From Pseudomonas rubra (lineage in GTDB: Bacteria; Pseudomonadota; Gammaproteobacteria; Pseudomonadales; Pseudomonadaceae), in assembly GCF_028656935.1 (NCBI RefSeq), contig NZ_JAMDGZ010000022.1, positions 62,001 through 126,000 on the forward strand: a stretch of DNA of 64,000 bases, in the 5' to 3' direction. This document shows positions 35,897 through 47,876 of this stretch, piece after piece. The position numbers and the translations under genes are program-made. The notes beneath the pieces are model-generated. The model saw nothing but the letters and a program-made list of their open reading frames with translations. It did not search any database and was not told where the DNA came from. Position 1 is the first letter of the stretch; each line of letters starts with the position of its first letter.

Positions 35897-36364
35897 TCAA
35901 CGCGCGCGTACGCTGCCGGTGTGCAGATCAGCCCAGATGTGACCATTGGGGTAACTGAGGAACTGCACATAGACAGTATCGTTGCGCAGCAGGTCGAGCA
36001 TCACCCGGTATTGAGCCAGCGGGTAGTTCAGCGTCAGGGTCTTGCTCTTGTCGTCGAACACCGGCTTCTTCAGGCTTTTACTTTCGGCATCGAAGCTGAT
36101 CAGCACCTGATTGATGGTCGCCCCCTTGCTCAACGGCTTGCCTTTGAGGCGCAGGATCAACGGCGAAGTGACAGGAATAGGTTGCTGGTTGGACTGGCGC
36201 TGATTGCCGATCACCACCGAGTAACTGGTAACTTGCAATAGCTGCTGGGAATCAGCAGCCTCCTTGCGCACCCCGAGATCATCGGGCGGCAGGAACTGAC
36301 CGTGCAGGGGCGCCGCGGCAAGCGGCATGCTCAGCAACAACAACAGGGGGAGGATCGCACGCAT
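35897..36364 (-). CDS. Secreted protein of unknown function
   Basis: 155 residues with a Sec signal peptide (MRAILPLLLLLSMPLAAA). The mature part is beta-rich, for example LLQVTSYSVVIGNQRQSN and YRVMLDLLRNDTVYVQFLSYPNGHIWADLHTG. AAGGAG lies 6 nt before the ATG, fixing the start. I do not recognise the family. Confidence 0.75.
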   Translation of the reverse strand: MRAILPLLLLLSMPLAAAPLHGQFLPPDDLGVRKEAADSQQLLQVTSYSVVIGNQRQSNQQPIPVTSPLILRLKGKPLSKGATINQVLISFDAESKSLKKPVFDDKSKTLTLNYPLAQYRVMLDLLRNDTVYVQFLSYPNGHIWADLHTGSVRAR

Positions 36365-36410
36365 GTCAGGCTCCTTGGGGGCAGCCTGGCACTCTAGCAT
36401 GGGATGGCAT

Positions 36411-36468
36411 CTTCGCGGGGCAAGCCCGCTCCTACCTGGTAGGAGCGGCGATGCAGCGACCCGATTGA
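36411..36468. repeat. REP pair with a variant right arm
   Basis: The left arm is ttcgcggggcaagcccgct; the right arm has the same inserted segment as at 31604 (gcgatgcagcgacccga), then degenerates. It lies just upstream of a secreted-protein gene and after hpt. Confidence 0.75.
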
Positions 36469-36473
36469 CGCCG

Positions 36474-37031
36474 TCAGAGACCTTTGACGGCGTAGATACC
36501 GTTAGCATTGCGCCAGTAGCCCTTGTAGTCCATGCCATAACCGAACACATAACGGTCGATACAGCTCAGGCCACAGAAATCAGCCTTGAGGTCGGCGCTG
36601 GCCTTGCGGTCATGGTCCTTGTCGATCAGTACTGCAGTATGCACGGCACGGGCGCCAGCGTGCTTGCAGAAATCGATAATTGCGCTGAGGGTATGACCCT
36701 CATCAAGGATGTCGTCGATAATCAACACATCGCGATCAATGAACGACACTTCCGGCTTGGCCTTCCAGAACAGGTCGCCGCCGCTGGTCTGGTTGCGGTA
36801 GCGGGTAGCGTGCAGGTAGGAGGATTCCAGCGGAAACTGCAGGTGGGTGAGCAGTTTGCCAGCGAAGATCAGGCCACCGTTCATTACGCAGAACACTACC
36901 GGGTTGCTGTCGGCCAGTACCTCAGTGATTTGCGCGCCCACACGGGCAATGGCGGCCTCGACTTCAGCTTCAGTGTGCAGGCAGTCAGCCTCGCGCATGA
37001 CTTGACGGATGTGCTCGAGATCGGCGGACAT
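36474..37031 (-). CDS. hpt: Hypoxanthine-guanine phosphoribosyltransferase
   Basis: 185 residues. The PRPP-binding signature is VLIIDDILDEGHTLSAI near residue 98, and CVMNGGLIFAGKLL is the early PRT loop. It salvages hypoxanthine or guanine to IMP or GMP. The long pseudomonad form differs from E. coli Hpt in its N-terminus (MSADLEHIRQVMREADCLH). GGAG lies 7 nt before the ATG. It diverges from upp. Confidence 0.92.
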   Translation of the reverse strand: MSADLEHIRQVMREADCLHTEAEVEAAIARVGAQITEVLADSNPVVFCVMNGGLIFAGKLLTHLQFPLESSYLHATRYRNQTSGGDLFWKAKPEVSFIDRDVLIIDDILDEGHTLSAIIDFCKHAGARAVHTAVLIDKDHDRKASADLKADFCGLSCIDRYVFGYGMDYKGYWRNANGIYAVKGL

Positions 37032-37104
37032 GGCGCTCTCCAAAGGGCGGCAATTGAGAAAAGCGGGCAAAGGTACGCACCCAATCGCATCAGATCAAGT
37101 ATTT

Positions 37105-37120
37105 CTGGACTAACGTCCAG
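37105..37120. promoter_or_regulatory. Dyad between hpt and upp
   Basis: CTGGAC-TAAC-GTCCAG is a 6-bp inverted repeat in the middle of the divergent hpt/upp intergenic region, a candidate operator or hairpin. Nothing proves a binding protein. Confidence 0.35.
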
Positions 37121-37195
37121 TAAGTCTGAGGACATGCATGGCTGAATAGATTAATCTAGCGCGGTTTTTTTGCCCGCCCCCCGGAGCTTTTCCCT

Positions 37196-37834
37196 ATGCC
37201 TACCCGTGAGATCCGCCATCCGCTGATCCGCCACAAGCTCGGCCTGATGCGCCGCGCTGACATCAGCACGAAGAATTTTCGCGAACTCGCTCAGGAAGTC
37301 GGCACGCTCCTGACCTACGAAGCCACCAAAGACCTGCCCCTGGAAAGCTATGAAATCGATGGCTGGTGCGGCAAGGTCCAGGTCGAGAAAATCGCCGGCA
37401 AGAAGATTACTGTAGTACCAATCCTGCGGGCCGGCATCGGCATGCTCGACGGCGTGCTCAGCCTGATTCCGGGCGCCAAGGTCAGCGCCGTGGGCGTAGC
37501 CCGTAACGAGGAAACCCTCGAAGCGCACACCTACCTGGAAAAACTGGCACCGGAAATCAACGAACGCCTGGCCCTGATCATCGACCCGATGCTGGCCACC
37601 GGCGCCTCGATGGTTGCCACCATCGACCTGCTGAAAAAAGCGGGCTGCAAGGACATCCGCGCCATGGTCCTGGTTGCCGCTCCCGAAGGCATCGCGGTGG
37701 TGGAAAAAGCCCACCCGGACGTGCAGATCTACACCGCCTCGATCGACGAGCGCCTGAACGAGCACGGCTACATCATCCCTGGCCTGGGCGATGCCGGTGA
37801 CAAGATCTTCGGTACCAAGCAGAAGGACGCCTGA
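37196..37834 (+). CDS. upp: Uracil phosphoribosyltransferase
   Basis: 212 residues. It starts [20 protein letters not shown], contains [19 protein letters not shown] and the PRPP site [13 protein letters not shown]. It makes UMP from uracil and PRPP. The uracil permease gene follows 2 bp after the stop, forming a uracil salvage operon. Confidence 0.96.
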   Translation: MPTREIRHPLIRHKLGLMRRADISTKNFRELAQEVGTLLTYEATKDLPLESYEIDGWCGKVQVEKIAGKKITVVPILRAGIGMLDGVLSLIPGAKVSAVGVARNEETLEAHTYLEKLAPEINERLALIIDPMLATGASMVATIDLLKKAGCKDIRAMVLVAAPEGIAVVEKAHPDVQIYTASIDERLNEHGYIIPGLGDAGDKIFGTKQKDA

Positions 37835-37836
37835 AC

Positions 37837-39111
37837 ATGCAGGATGAGTTCAACGACCCGCTCTGGCGCCAGGTCGTTTCCGGCGCGCAAATGCTCTTCG
37901 TCGCCTTCGGCGCGCTGGTACTGATGCCGCTGATCACCGGTCTGGACCCTAACGTCGCGCTGTTCACGGCGGGTCTGGGAACTCTGCTGTTTCAGTTGGT
38001 TACCGGCCGTCAGGTGCCAGTGTTCCTGGCCTCGAGCTTCGCCTTCATTACCCCGATCATTCTCGCCAAGGGCCAGTTCGGCCTGGCCGAGACCATGGGC
38101 GGGATCATGGCCGCCGGCTTCGTCTACACCTTCCTGGGCCTTGCCGTGAAGATCAAGGGCACCGGTTTCATCGACCGTCTGCTGCCGCCGGTCGTGATTG
38201 GCCCGGTGATCATCTCCATCGGCCTGGCCATGGCCCCGATTGCCGCCAATATGGCCATGGGCAAGGCTGCCGATGGCGCTGAGCTACTGCCATACAGCAC
38301 CGCCATGATGATCTCGATGCCAGCACTGCTGACCACTCTGATTGTCGCCGTGTTCGGCAAGGGCATCTTCCGCCTGGTACCAATCATCGCCGGCGTACTG
38401 GTGGGCTTTGGCCTGTCGTTCTACTTCGGTGTGGTCGACACCGCCAAGATCGCCGCCGCGCCATGGCTGGCCCTGCCGCACTTCACTGCACCCGCCTTCA
38501 ACTGGCAGGCGATCCTGTTCATCGTACCGGTAGCCCTGGCGCCGGCGATCGAACACATCGGTGGGGTAATTGCGGTGGGCAGCGTGACTGGCCGTGACTA
38601 CCTGAAAAAGCCTGGCCTGCACCGCACCCTGCTCGGTGACGGTATCGCCACGACCACTGCGGGCCTGTTCGGCGGGCCGCCCAATACCACCTACGCCGAA
38701 GTAACCGGCGCAGTGATGCTGACCAAGAACTACAACCCGAAGATCATGACCTGGGCGGCAGTCTTTGCCATCACCCTGGCCTTCATCGGCAAGTTCGGTG
38801 CGCTGCTGCAGAGTATTCCGGTACCGGTGATGGGCGGCATCCTCTGCCTGCTGTTCGGCTCGATTGCAGCGGTGGGCATGAACACCATGATCCGCCACAA
38901 GATCGACCTGAGCGAGGCACGCAATCTGGTGATCGTTTCAGTAACCCTGGTGTTCGGTATCGGCGGCGTGCTGATCGGCACTGGCACCGGTCCGGATGAC
39001 TGGGGCCTGAAGGGCATCGCCCTGTGCGCTGTGGTCGCCATTGCCCTGAACCTGCTGCTGCCAGGCAATGATGGCTGGAAGAACAAAGCACTGGACGATC
39101 AGTTGCCTTGA
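37837..39111 (+). CDS. uraA: Uracil permease
   Basis: 424 residues of the nucleobase:cation symporter 2 (NCS2) family with about 14 membrane helices. Motifs: FGALVLMPLITGL, ASSFAFITPI, EHIGGVIAVGSVTGRDY, GDGIATTTAGLFGGPPNTTYAE (the family signature) and GGILCLLFGSIAAVG. It imports uracil with protons. It overlaps functionally with upp, 2 bp upstream. Confidence 0.95.
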   Translation: MQDEFNDPLWRQVVSGAQMLFVAFGALVLMPLITGLDPNVALFTAGLGTLLFQLVTGRQVPVFLASSFAFITPIILAKGQFGLAETMGGIMAAGFVYTFLGLAVKIKGTGFIDRLLPPVVIGPVIISIGLAMAPIAANMAMGKAADGAELLPYSTAMMISMPALLTTLIVAVFGKGIFRLVPIIAGVLVGFGLSFYFGVVDTAKIAAAPWLALPHFTAPAFNWQAILFIVPVALAPAIEHIGGVIAVGSVTGRDYLKKPGLHRTLLGDGIATTTAGLFGGPPNTTYAEVTGAVMLTKNYNPKIMTWAAVFAITLAFIGKFGALLQSIPVPVMGGILCLLFGSIAAVGMNTMIRHKIDLSEARNLVIVSVTLVFGIGGVLIGTGTGPDDWGLKGIALCAVVAIALNLLLPGNDGWKNKALDDQLP

Positions 39112-39120
39112 TCTGAAATC

Positions 39121-39152
39121 CATCGTGGGGCAAGTCGACTTGCCCCGCGATG
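39121..39152. repeat. Minimal REP palindrome
   Basis: catcgtggggcaagtcgact with its complementary half forms a 32-bp hairpin made of two joined outer ends of REP arms, without the usual middle. It sits between the convergent uraA and hemH genes and may terminate both. Confidence 0.7.
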
Positions 39153-39158
39153 AGGCCC

Positions 39159-42264
<3,106 letters not shown>

Positions 42265-42322
42265 CCACTGCGCGGGGCTGTTTTTGAGCACCCCTACCAC
42301 TTGCGAGTAACCTGAACGAAAG

Positions 42323-42347
42323 TTGTACAGCACATTTGACTTGCACA
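42323..42347 (+). promoter_or_regulatory. TTGTACA direct repeat overlapping a sigma70 promoter
   Basis: TTGTACA (42323-42329) and TTGCACA (42341-42347), 11 bp apart. The second copy lies in the spacer of a strong promoter, so a bound protein would block RNA polymerase. Confidence 0.65.
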
Positions 42348-42363
42348 GCTTTATCTCTATGAT
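42335..42363 (+). promoter_or_regulatory. Sigma70 promoter of the phrB operon
   Basis: TTGACT (42335-42340) and TATGAT (42358-42363) are separated by exactly 17 bp, an excellent match. Transcription would start near 42370, upstream of the DUF523-DUF1722 gene. Repressor-type repeats overlap it on both sides. Confidence 0.7.
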
Positions 42364-42372
42364 GAGATTTAT

Positions 42373-42397
42373 CTGTACAGTTTTGTTTGCTTGTACA
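42373..42397 (+). promoter_or_regulatory. Second TTGTACA direct repeat before the operon
   Basis: CTGTACA (42373-42379) and TTGTACA (42391-42397), 11 bp apart, just downstream of the expected start of transcription and 20 bp before the DUF523 gene. Confidence 0.6.
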
Positions 42398-42417
42398 ATA
42401 TTTCCAGGATCCGCCCC

Positions 42418-43386
42418 ATGGATGCTCTTGAACTGCCGCGTAAGCCCCGTATTGCCGTCAGCGCCTGCCTGCTGGGCCAGGCGGTGCGCTTCAATGGCGG
42501 TCACAAGGCTTCGCGGTGGTGCACCCAGGTACTCGGCGAACACTTCGATTTGCTCCCAGTGTGTCCGGAAGTCGCCATCGGTCTGGGCGTGCCTCGCCCA
42601 CCCATCCGCCTGGTCGGCGACCCTGCCGACCCGCAAGCAGTGTGCAGTCGCGATCCCGGCCTGGACCTGAGCGGCCCGCTGCGCGCCTACGGGCAACAGA
42701 TGGCCCAGGACCTGGATGACATCTGCGGCTATATCTTCATGCACAAGTCACCGTCGTGCGGCCTAGAGCGGGTCAAGGTCTACCAGGCCAATGGTTATCC
42801 AGCACCCGAGGGTGGCCGCGGGCTGTTCGCCGACGCATTCTGCACACTGCGCCCGGACCTGCCGGTGGAGGAAGACGGTCGACTCTTTGATCCGGTGCTG
42901 CGAGAGAATTTCATCACCCGCGTGTACGCCTATGCCGATTGGCAACAGCTGCTCGCCAGGGGCCTCAGCCGCGGCGCGCTGATCGCATTTCACGCCCGTT
43001 ACAAGTATCAGCTGATGGCTCACAACCCACAGCAATACAAAGTGTTGGGCAAGCTGCTCGGCAGCATGACCCGTGATGACGACCCCAAAACCCTCGCCCC
43101 GCGCTACTTCAGCCAGTTGATGCAAGCCCTGACCCGTTGCGCCAGCCGTGGCACCCACAGCAATGTGCTGCTGCACCTGAGCGGCTACCTGCGCGACGCC
43201 CTGAGCGATGCCGATAAACAGGAGATCCGCCAGCTGATCAGCCAGTACCATGCCGGCGTGGTGCCACTGGTGGTGCCGCTGACCCTGCTCAAACATCACC
43301 TGCGCAACCATCCGGATCATTACCTGGCCCAGCAGGTCTACTTGCAGCCACACCCGGAAAGCCTGAGCCTGCGCAATGCCATCTGA
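42418..43386 (+). CDS. DUF523-DUF1722 fusion protein
   Basis: 322 residues. The N-terminal DUF523 domain (about 1-150) has ISACLLG-like AVSACLLGQAVRFNGGHK and FMHKSPSCGLERVKVY; the C-terminal DUF1722 (YbgA) domain contains FHARYKYQLMAHNPQQYKVLG. E. coli ybgA, a DUF1722 gene, is also adjacent to the photolyase gene phr, so the link to photolyase is old. DUF523 is found in tRNA-thiolation-like and desulfidase proteins, but this function is unproven. AGGA lies 9 nt before the ATG; the earlier ATG at 42391 is inside the operator. It overlaps the next gene by 11 bp. Confidence 0.88.
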   Translation: MDALELPRKPRIAVSACLLGQAVRFNGGHKASRWCTQVLGEHFDLLPVCPEVAIGLGVPRPPIRLVGDPADPQAVCSRDPGLDLSGPLRAYGQQMAQDLDDICGYIFMHKSPSCGLERVKVYQANGYPAPEGGRGLFADAFCTLRPDLPVEEDGRLFDPVLRENFITRVYAYADWQQLLARGLSRGALIAFHARYKYQLMAHNPQQYKVLGKLLGSMTRDDDPKTLAPRYFSQLMQALTRCASRGTHSNVLLHLSGYLRDALSDADKQEIRQLISQYHAGVVPLVVPLTLLKHHLRNHPDHYLAQQVYLQPHPESLSLRNAI

Positions 43387-44269
43387 AGCGCTGCTGCCGA
43401 TCCGCGAAGTGACGCGCCTGACCGGCATCAACCCGGTCACCCTGCGCGCCTGGGAGCGGCGCTACGGGTTGATCGTGCCGCAGCGAACCGACAAAGGGCA
43501 CCGTCTGTACAGCCAGGAAGACGTCCAGCGCATTCAGCAGATTCTTGCCTGGCTCAACCGCGGCGTCGCCGTCAGCCAGGTCAAAAACCTGCTCGAGGCT
43601 GCGCCGAGCACACCTCAGACAACGGCAGGAAACACCTGGCACACCCTGCGCGAGCAATTGATCGAAGCCATCGCCAGCCTCGCAGAACGCCGCCTCGATC
43701 AGCAACTGAACCAGGTCATGGCCCTCTACCCTGCGGCGACGCTGTGCCAACAGCTGTTGTTGCCACTGCTCGAGGAACTGGAGCGGCGTTGGCAGGGACA
43801 GTTCGCCGCAAGCCTTGAGCGGGTGTTCTTCTACTCCTGGCTGCGCAGCAAGCTGGGCGCACGGATTTATCACAACAATCACCAACTTGGCGGCGCCCCG
43901 TTGCTGCTGGTCAACGGCTCCGACCTGGCCTTCGACCCGCGCTTGTGGCTGAGCGCCTGGCTGGCGAGCAACGCCGGGCACCCAGTGCAGGTCTTCGACT
44001 GGGCGCTACCCGGCAACGAGCTGCCCCTGGCCGTAGGCCGCCTGCGGCCATGGGCGCTGCTGCTGAGTATCGACAAGGCGCTCGATGTGCCGCGCCTGCA
44101 ACGAAGCCTGGCCAACATCGACATTGCGAAACTCCTGTGCGGGCGCGCAGTCAGCATTCATAAGCAGGCGCTGCAAGCATGGAACGACGAAACGGTATTT
44201 GCCCTCGAAACGCCCCAAGCGGCGCTCGAGTGCCTGCACACGCTATCAGGACACACGACATGCAATTGA
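43376..44269 (+). CDS. LitR/CarH-like MerR regulator without B12 site
   Basis: 297 residues. The MerR HTH (about 7-75) is LLPIREVTRLTGINPVTLRAWERRYGLIVPQRTDKGHRLY, as in CarA/CarH/LitR, followed by a helical domain (85-170) and a weak B12-binding-like Rossmann domain. The cobalamin motif E-x-x-H-x-G is absent, which corresponds to class II LitR proteins that work with a separate LOV photoreceptor in P. putida (as I recall the literature). It overlaps the upstream gene by 11 bp and phrB by 10 bp, so all three are coupled. It is the natural candidate to bind the TTGTACA repeats. Confidence 0.88.
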   Translation: MPSEALLPIREVTRLTGINPVTLRAWERRYGLIVPQRTDKGHRLYSQEDVQRIQQILAWLNRGVAVSQVKNLLEAAPSTPQTTAGNTWHTLREQLIEAIASLAERRLDQQLNQVMALYPAATLCQQLLLPLLEELERRWQGQFAASLERVFFYSWLRSKLGARIYHNNHQLGGAPLLLVNGSDLAFDPRLWLSAWLASNAGHPVQVFDWALPGNELPLAVGRLRPWALLLSIDKALDVPRLQRSLANIDIAKLLCGRAVSIHKQALQAWNDETVFALETPQAALECLHTLSGHTTCN

Positions 44270-45702
44270 TCTGGTTGCGCAGCGATCTGCGCGTACTCGA
44301 CAACACCGCCCTGGCAGCGGCCTGCGAACGCGGCCCGACCCTGGCAGTATGGGTGCTGAGCCCAGGCCAATGGCTGGCCCATGACGATGCGCCGTGCAAG
44401 GTCGATTTCTGGTTGCGCAACCTGCAAAGCCTGAGTACGGCACTGGCGCAGTTGAACATCCCCTTGCTCATCCGGCATACCGATACCTGGCAACAGGCGC
44501 CCCAGGTACTGCTTGAACTGTGCCGGGAGCATCAGGTGCAGGCGGTGCACTTCAACGAAGAATACGGCGCCAATGAAAGCGCTCGCGACCACGCTGTCAG
44601 CGCCCGCCTGGAGCAGGCCGGCATCACCACCCACGCCTATCTGGATCAATTACTGTTGCGCCCGGGCAGCATCCTCACCCGTAGCGGCGGCTACTTTCAG
44701 GTGTTCAGCCAGTTTCGCAAGGCCTGTCATGAGCGCCTGCACCTGGGCCTGCCACGCCTTGGCCATCCGCCCAAGGCGCAGGCGCCAATGACCATTGCCA
44801 GCGACCCGCTGCCCAATGAAGTGACCGGCTTTGAGTTGCCGCCCCAGTCATTGCGAGACCTCTGGCCTGCTGGCGAACAGGAGGCGCAACGCCGACTGCA
44901 GCATTTCGTCGAAGAATGCGCCGCCGACTACCAGACACAACGCGACTTTCCCGCTGTCGCCGGTACCAGCCAGCTCTCGGCGTACCTGGCTGCCGGGGTG
45001 ATTTCGCCACGCCAGTGCCTGCACGCGGCATTGAGCAACAACTATGGCGAGTTCGACAGTGGCAACCAGGGCCTGGTGACCTGGATCAACGAGCTGCTCT
45101 GGCGCGAATTCTACAAGCACATCCTGGTTGGCTACCCGCGCGTCAGCAAGCACCGTGCCTTTCGCGTGCACACCGAAGCCCTGCCCTGGCGCCATGCACC
45201 AGACGATCTCAAGGCCTGGCAGCAGGGGCAAACCGGCATCCCGATCATCGATGCGGCCATGCGCCAACTGCTCGCCACTGGCTGGATGCACAACCGCCTG
45301 CGCATGGTTGTCGCCATGTTCCTGAGCAAGAACCTGCTGATCGACTGGCGCGAAGGCGAACGTTTTTTCATGCGCCACCTGATCGACGGCGACCTCGCTG
45401 CCAACAACGGTGGCTGGCAGTGGAGCGCATCGACCGGCACCGATGCCGCGCCTTACTTCCGCATTTTCAATCCGCTCAGCCAGTCGCAACGCTTCGACGC
45501 TGACGGACGCTTCATTCGGCAATGGTTACCGGAGCTGGCTGATCTGGATGCAAAAAAAATCCACAATCCAGTGATTACTGGCGATCTTTTTGCTTCTAAA
45601 CTTTATCCACAGCCCATTGTGGACCTCGGTAGCAGTCGCCAACGTGCGTTGGATGCTTTTCAGAATTTACCCACGCGGCAGGAACAGAGGGCAGCATCGT
45701 GA
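44260..45702 (+). CDS. phrB: Class I DNA photolyase
   Basis: 480 residues. The N-terminal alpha/beta domain begins MQLIWLRSDLRVLDNTAL, binding the antenna. The FAD domain holds WINELLWREFYKHIL, MRQLLATGWMHNRLRMVVAMFLSKNLLIDWREGERFFM and WQWSASTGTDAAPYFRIFNP, the DNA-photolyase signatures. It repairs cyclobutane pyrimidine dimers using blue light. AGGA is 8 nt before the ATG at 44260; longer frames upstream lie in the regulator gene. The downstream SDR gene starts at the GTG overlapping its stop. Confidence 0.95.
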   Translation: MQLIWLRSDLRVLDNTALAAACERGPTLAVWVLSPGQWLAHDDAPCKVDFWLRNLQSLSTALAQLNIPLLIRHTDTWQQAPQVLLELCREHQVQAVHFNEEYGANESARDHAVSARLEQAGITTHAYLDQLLLRPGSILTRSGGYFQVFSQFRKACHERLHLGLPRLGHPPKAQAPMTIASDPLPNEVTGFELPPQSLRDLWPAGEQEAQRRLQHFVEECAADYQTQRDFPAVAGTSQLSAYLAAGVISPRQCLHAALSNNYGEFDSGNQGLVTWINELLWREFYKHILVGYPRVSKHRAFRVHTEALPWRHAPDDLKAWQQGQTGIPIIDAAMRQLLATGWMHNRLRMVVAMFLSKNLLIDWREGERFFMRHLIDGDLAANNGGWQWSASTGTDAAPYFRIFNPLSQSQRFDADGRFIRQWLPELADLDAKKIHNPVITGDLFASKLYPQPIVDLGSSRQRALDAFQNLPTRQEQRAAS

Positions 45703-46421
45703 TCAATCCCGTCTCGCGCAGAGTGTGGGTCACCGGCGCCGCCAGTGGCCTGGGCCTGGCATTGGTGCAACAGTTGCTTGAGCACGGCTGGAAGGTTGCC
45801 GCCAGCGGTCGTGCCTCCCCCGAGCTCCGGGGATTGTCGCTGCAAAATCCCGAGCAGTTGTTACTGCTCGACGGTAACTTGACGGATGCCACGCAAGCAG
45901 CGGCGGCCAGCAAGCAGCTCAGCGAAAGCTGGGGGGCGCTGGACTGCCTGCTGGTGAATGCTGGCACTTGTGATTACCTGGACGCCAGCATCGCACCCAC
46001 CTTGATTTTTGAAGCCATCACCAGCACCAACCTGAGCGCTTCGGTACATTGCCTGCAGGCGGCAACCCCCTTGCTGGAGAAAGGCCAGGCACCGCAGGTC
46101 ATGGCGATCCTCAGCCGCTACTCCTCACTGCAATTGTTCGAACCGAGCCAGCCAGCGACGCCGAGCAACAATGTCGCGCAGGTGTTTCGCAGCGCCCGGG
46201 AAGCCTTGAAAAACCAGGGCATCGACTTGACCCTGATCGCCCCGCAGGCGCTGAAAGTACCCGTGGTGGCGATTCAGGTCATGCCCGAGCAGTGGACACC
46301 AGAAAGTGCTGCCGATGTCATCATCAAGCGCCTGCCTGAACGCGCGCCGGAGTTACTATTCGAAGCACTTGACCTCAACAGCCTCTGGCCATTGCCCGAG
46401 CAACCGGCAAGCCCTGTGTAA
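45699..46421 (+). CDS. SDR-fold protein lacking the catalytic Tyr-Lys
   Basis: 240 residues. The nucleotide-binding motif TGAASGLG (12-19) and the LLVNAGTCDY motif are present. At the active-site helix, where S...Y-x3-K is expected, the sequence is LSRYSSLQLFEPSQPATPSNNVAQ, so neither Tyr nor Lys is in place. The protein may bind NAD(P) or a partner but probably does not act as a dehydrogenase. It starts at GTG 45699, overlapping the phrB stop by 4 bp, and is the last gene of the operon. Confidence 0.85.
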   Translation: MINPVSRRVWVTGAASGLGLALVQQLLEHGWKVAASGRASPELRGLSLQNPEQLLLLDGNLTDATQAAAASKQLSESWGALDCLLVNAGTCDYLDASIAPTLIFEAITSTNLSASVHCLQAATPLLEKGQAPQVMAILSRYSSLQLFEPSQPATPSNNVAQVFRSAREALKNQGIDLTLIAPQALKVPVVAIQVMPEQWTPESAADVIIKRLPERAPELLFEALDLNSLWPLPEQPASPV

Positions 46422-46442
46422 AACACAGGGCGCTGCACCAGG

Positions 46443-46961
46443 TCAGAGCGGCATGCGGTAGTGTAATGAGTAGCTCTCGACACCATCGTTGGGTGTTTGC
46501 AACCCGGCGTTAGAGTAATGAATGGCGCGTACGCCCACTTCATGTCCACCGGCAAAGCGCAAACCGAAGCCAATGCGGTCTTCGAATTGAAAGGAAGAGC
46601 CGATTTCGTTGCTCTCGAGTTCAGTACTGGAAAACGCTGCTACACCGATACCAGCTTCGATGTAGGGTTTGACCGACTCGCCGGCGAACTCGTAAACAAA
46701 CACGGGTGAAAACGACAGGCTGTGATTGCTGGCGGTCTCATCACCCTCCCAGTAGGTGTAAGCACCATCCCAGTAGCCAGTAAGGCGTCCTACGCTAGTT
46801 TGCCACCAACTGACATCCCAGTTCGACTGCAGCCCCAGCCGATAGGTCATGGTTGAGTCGCTGGTCTGCCCGACCGAGAACGATACGTCCGCTGCTTGAG
46901 TTGTAAGAGATTGCCCCAGGGTGAAGGCTGCAAGTGCAGCCAAGCAAAGCAGTTTCTTCAT
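46443..46961 (-). CDS. pagL: Lipid A 3-O-deacylase PagL
   Basis: 172 residues. The signal peptide is MKKLLCLAALAAFTLGQSL, cleaved near TTQAA. The 8-stranded barrel ends with the catalytic triad region RAIHYSNAGLQTPNDGVESY: His, Ser two residues later, and Glu 14 residues after His, the spacing of P. aeruginosa PagL H126/S128/E140. It removes the 3-O-acyl chain from lipid A in the outer membrane. The ATG follows AAAGGA at 8 nt. The gene is convergent with the phrB operon. Confidence 0.9.
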   Translation of the reverse strand: MKKLLCLAALAAFTLGQSLTTQAADVSFSVGQTSDSTMTYRLGLQSNWDVSWWQTSVGRLTGYWDGAYTYWEGDETASNHSLSFSPVFVYEFAGESVKPYIEAGIGVAAFSSTELESNEIGSSFQFEDRIGFGLRFAGGHEVGVRAIHYSNAGLQTPNDGVESYSLHYRMPL

Positions 46962-47075
46962 GAGAAACGTCCTTTTTCCTAATGCTGTTGTTGGTTTTTT
47001 GTCTCACCAGACAATAAATAGAAATCGGTAGCGTTGCGTTAGTTCAGCCAATGTTGAGTGCTTTTCACACTTTTC

Positions 47076-47876
47076 TTACACTGGAAAGCTTTGCACACTG
47101 TCAGATTTATTCCACAGAATTGGAAGGATGTTTCTCAAATGTTCGGGGCTGGCACTGGTCCAGAATTGCGTCTCGCGCGCCGGCCTCGCAGCCAGCAACT
47201 GACGCTCCCCCAGCAGACGCTGTAGTTGCCGGGCAACGGCGGCCCCGGTATCGATAATTGCCACCGACTCCGGGATCATTTGCGCCAGCAGGGGCTTGAG
47301 GAAGGGGTAGTGGGTGCAGCCCAGGATCAGGGTGTCGCAGCCAGCGTCGAGCAAGGGTTTTACATAGCCTTGCAGCAGTTCGCGCACCACCGGACTGCTC
47401 AGGTCACCCGCCTCGATGCACTCAACAAGCCCCGGACAAGGCTGGGTGACGACCTGCACATCACTGGCAAAACGATCGAGCAAGGCCGCGAACTTGGCAC
47501 TTTGCAGGGTACCCGTAGTGGCCAGCACACCGACAACACCACTGCGGGTAGCGGCGGCGGCAGGCTTTACCGCCGGCTCCATGCCCACCAGCGGCCATTG
47601 CCGATAGTGCTCGCGCAAGTCAGCCACTGCCGCCACTGTCGCAGTATTACAAGCCAGGACCATGGCCTTGGCACCCTGCTCGCGAAAAAACTCGGCAACC
47701 ACGCGACAGCGCTGGCGGATGAATTCCGGCGACTTCTCGCCATAGGGGATATGCCCGCAATCGCCGACATACAGCAGCGATTCATTGGGCAGCAGGCGCT
47801 GGATCTCGGCCAGCACCGACAGGCCGCCGACCCCGGAGTCGAAGACGCCGACCGGCGCCGCTACACCTTCAGTCAT
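47076..47876 (-). CDS. murI: Glutamate racemase
   Basis: 266 residues. Both catalytic cysteines are in place, VLACNTATV (about residue 73) and [11 protein letters not shown] (about 183), with [14 protein letters not shown] at the N-terminus. It provides D-glutamate for peptidoglycan. The start at 47876 overlaps the moeB stop by 8 bp; a longer frame to 47948 lies inside moeB. Confidence 0.95.
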   Translation of the reverse strand: MTEGVAAPVGVFDSGVGGLSVLAEIQRLLPNESLLYVGDCGHIPYGEKSPEFIRQRCRVVAEFFREQGAKAMVLACNTATVAAVADLREHYRQWPLVGMEPAVKPAAAATRSGVVGVLATTGTLQSAKFAALLDRFASDVQVVTQPCPGLVECIEAGDLSSPVVRELLQGYVKPLLDAGCDTLILGCTHYPFLKPLLAQMIPESVAIIDTGAAVARQLQRLLGERQLLAARPARETQFWTSASPEHLRNILPILWNKSDSVQSFPV

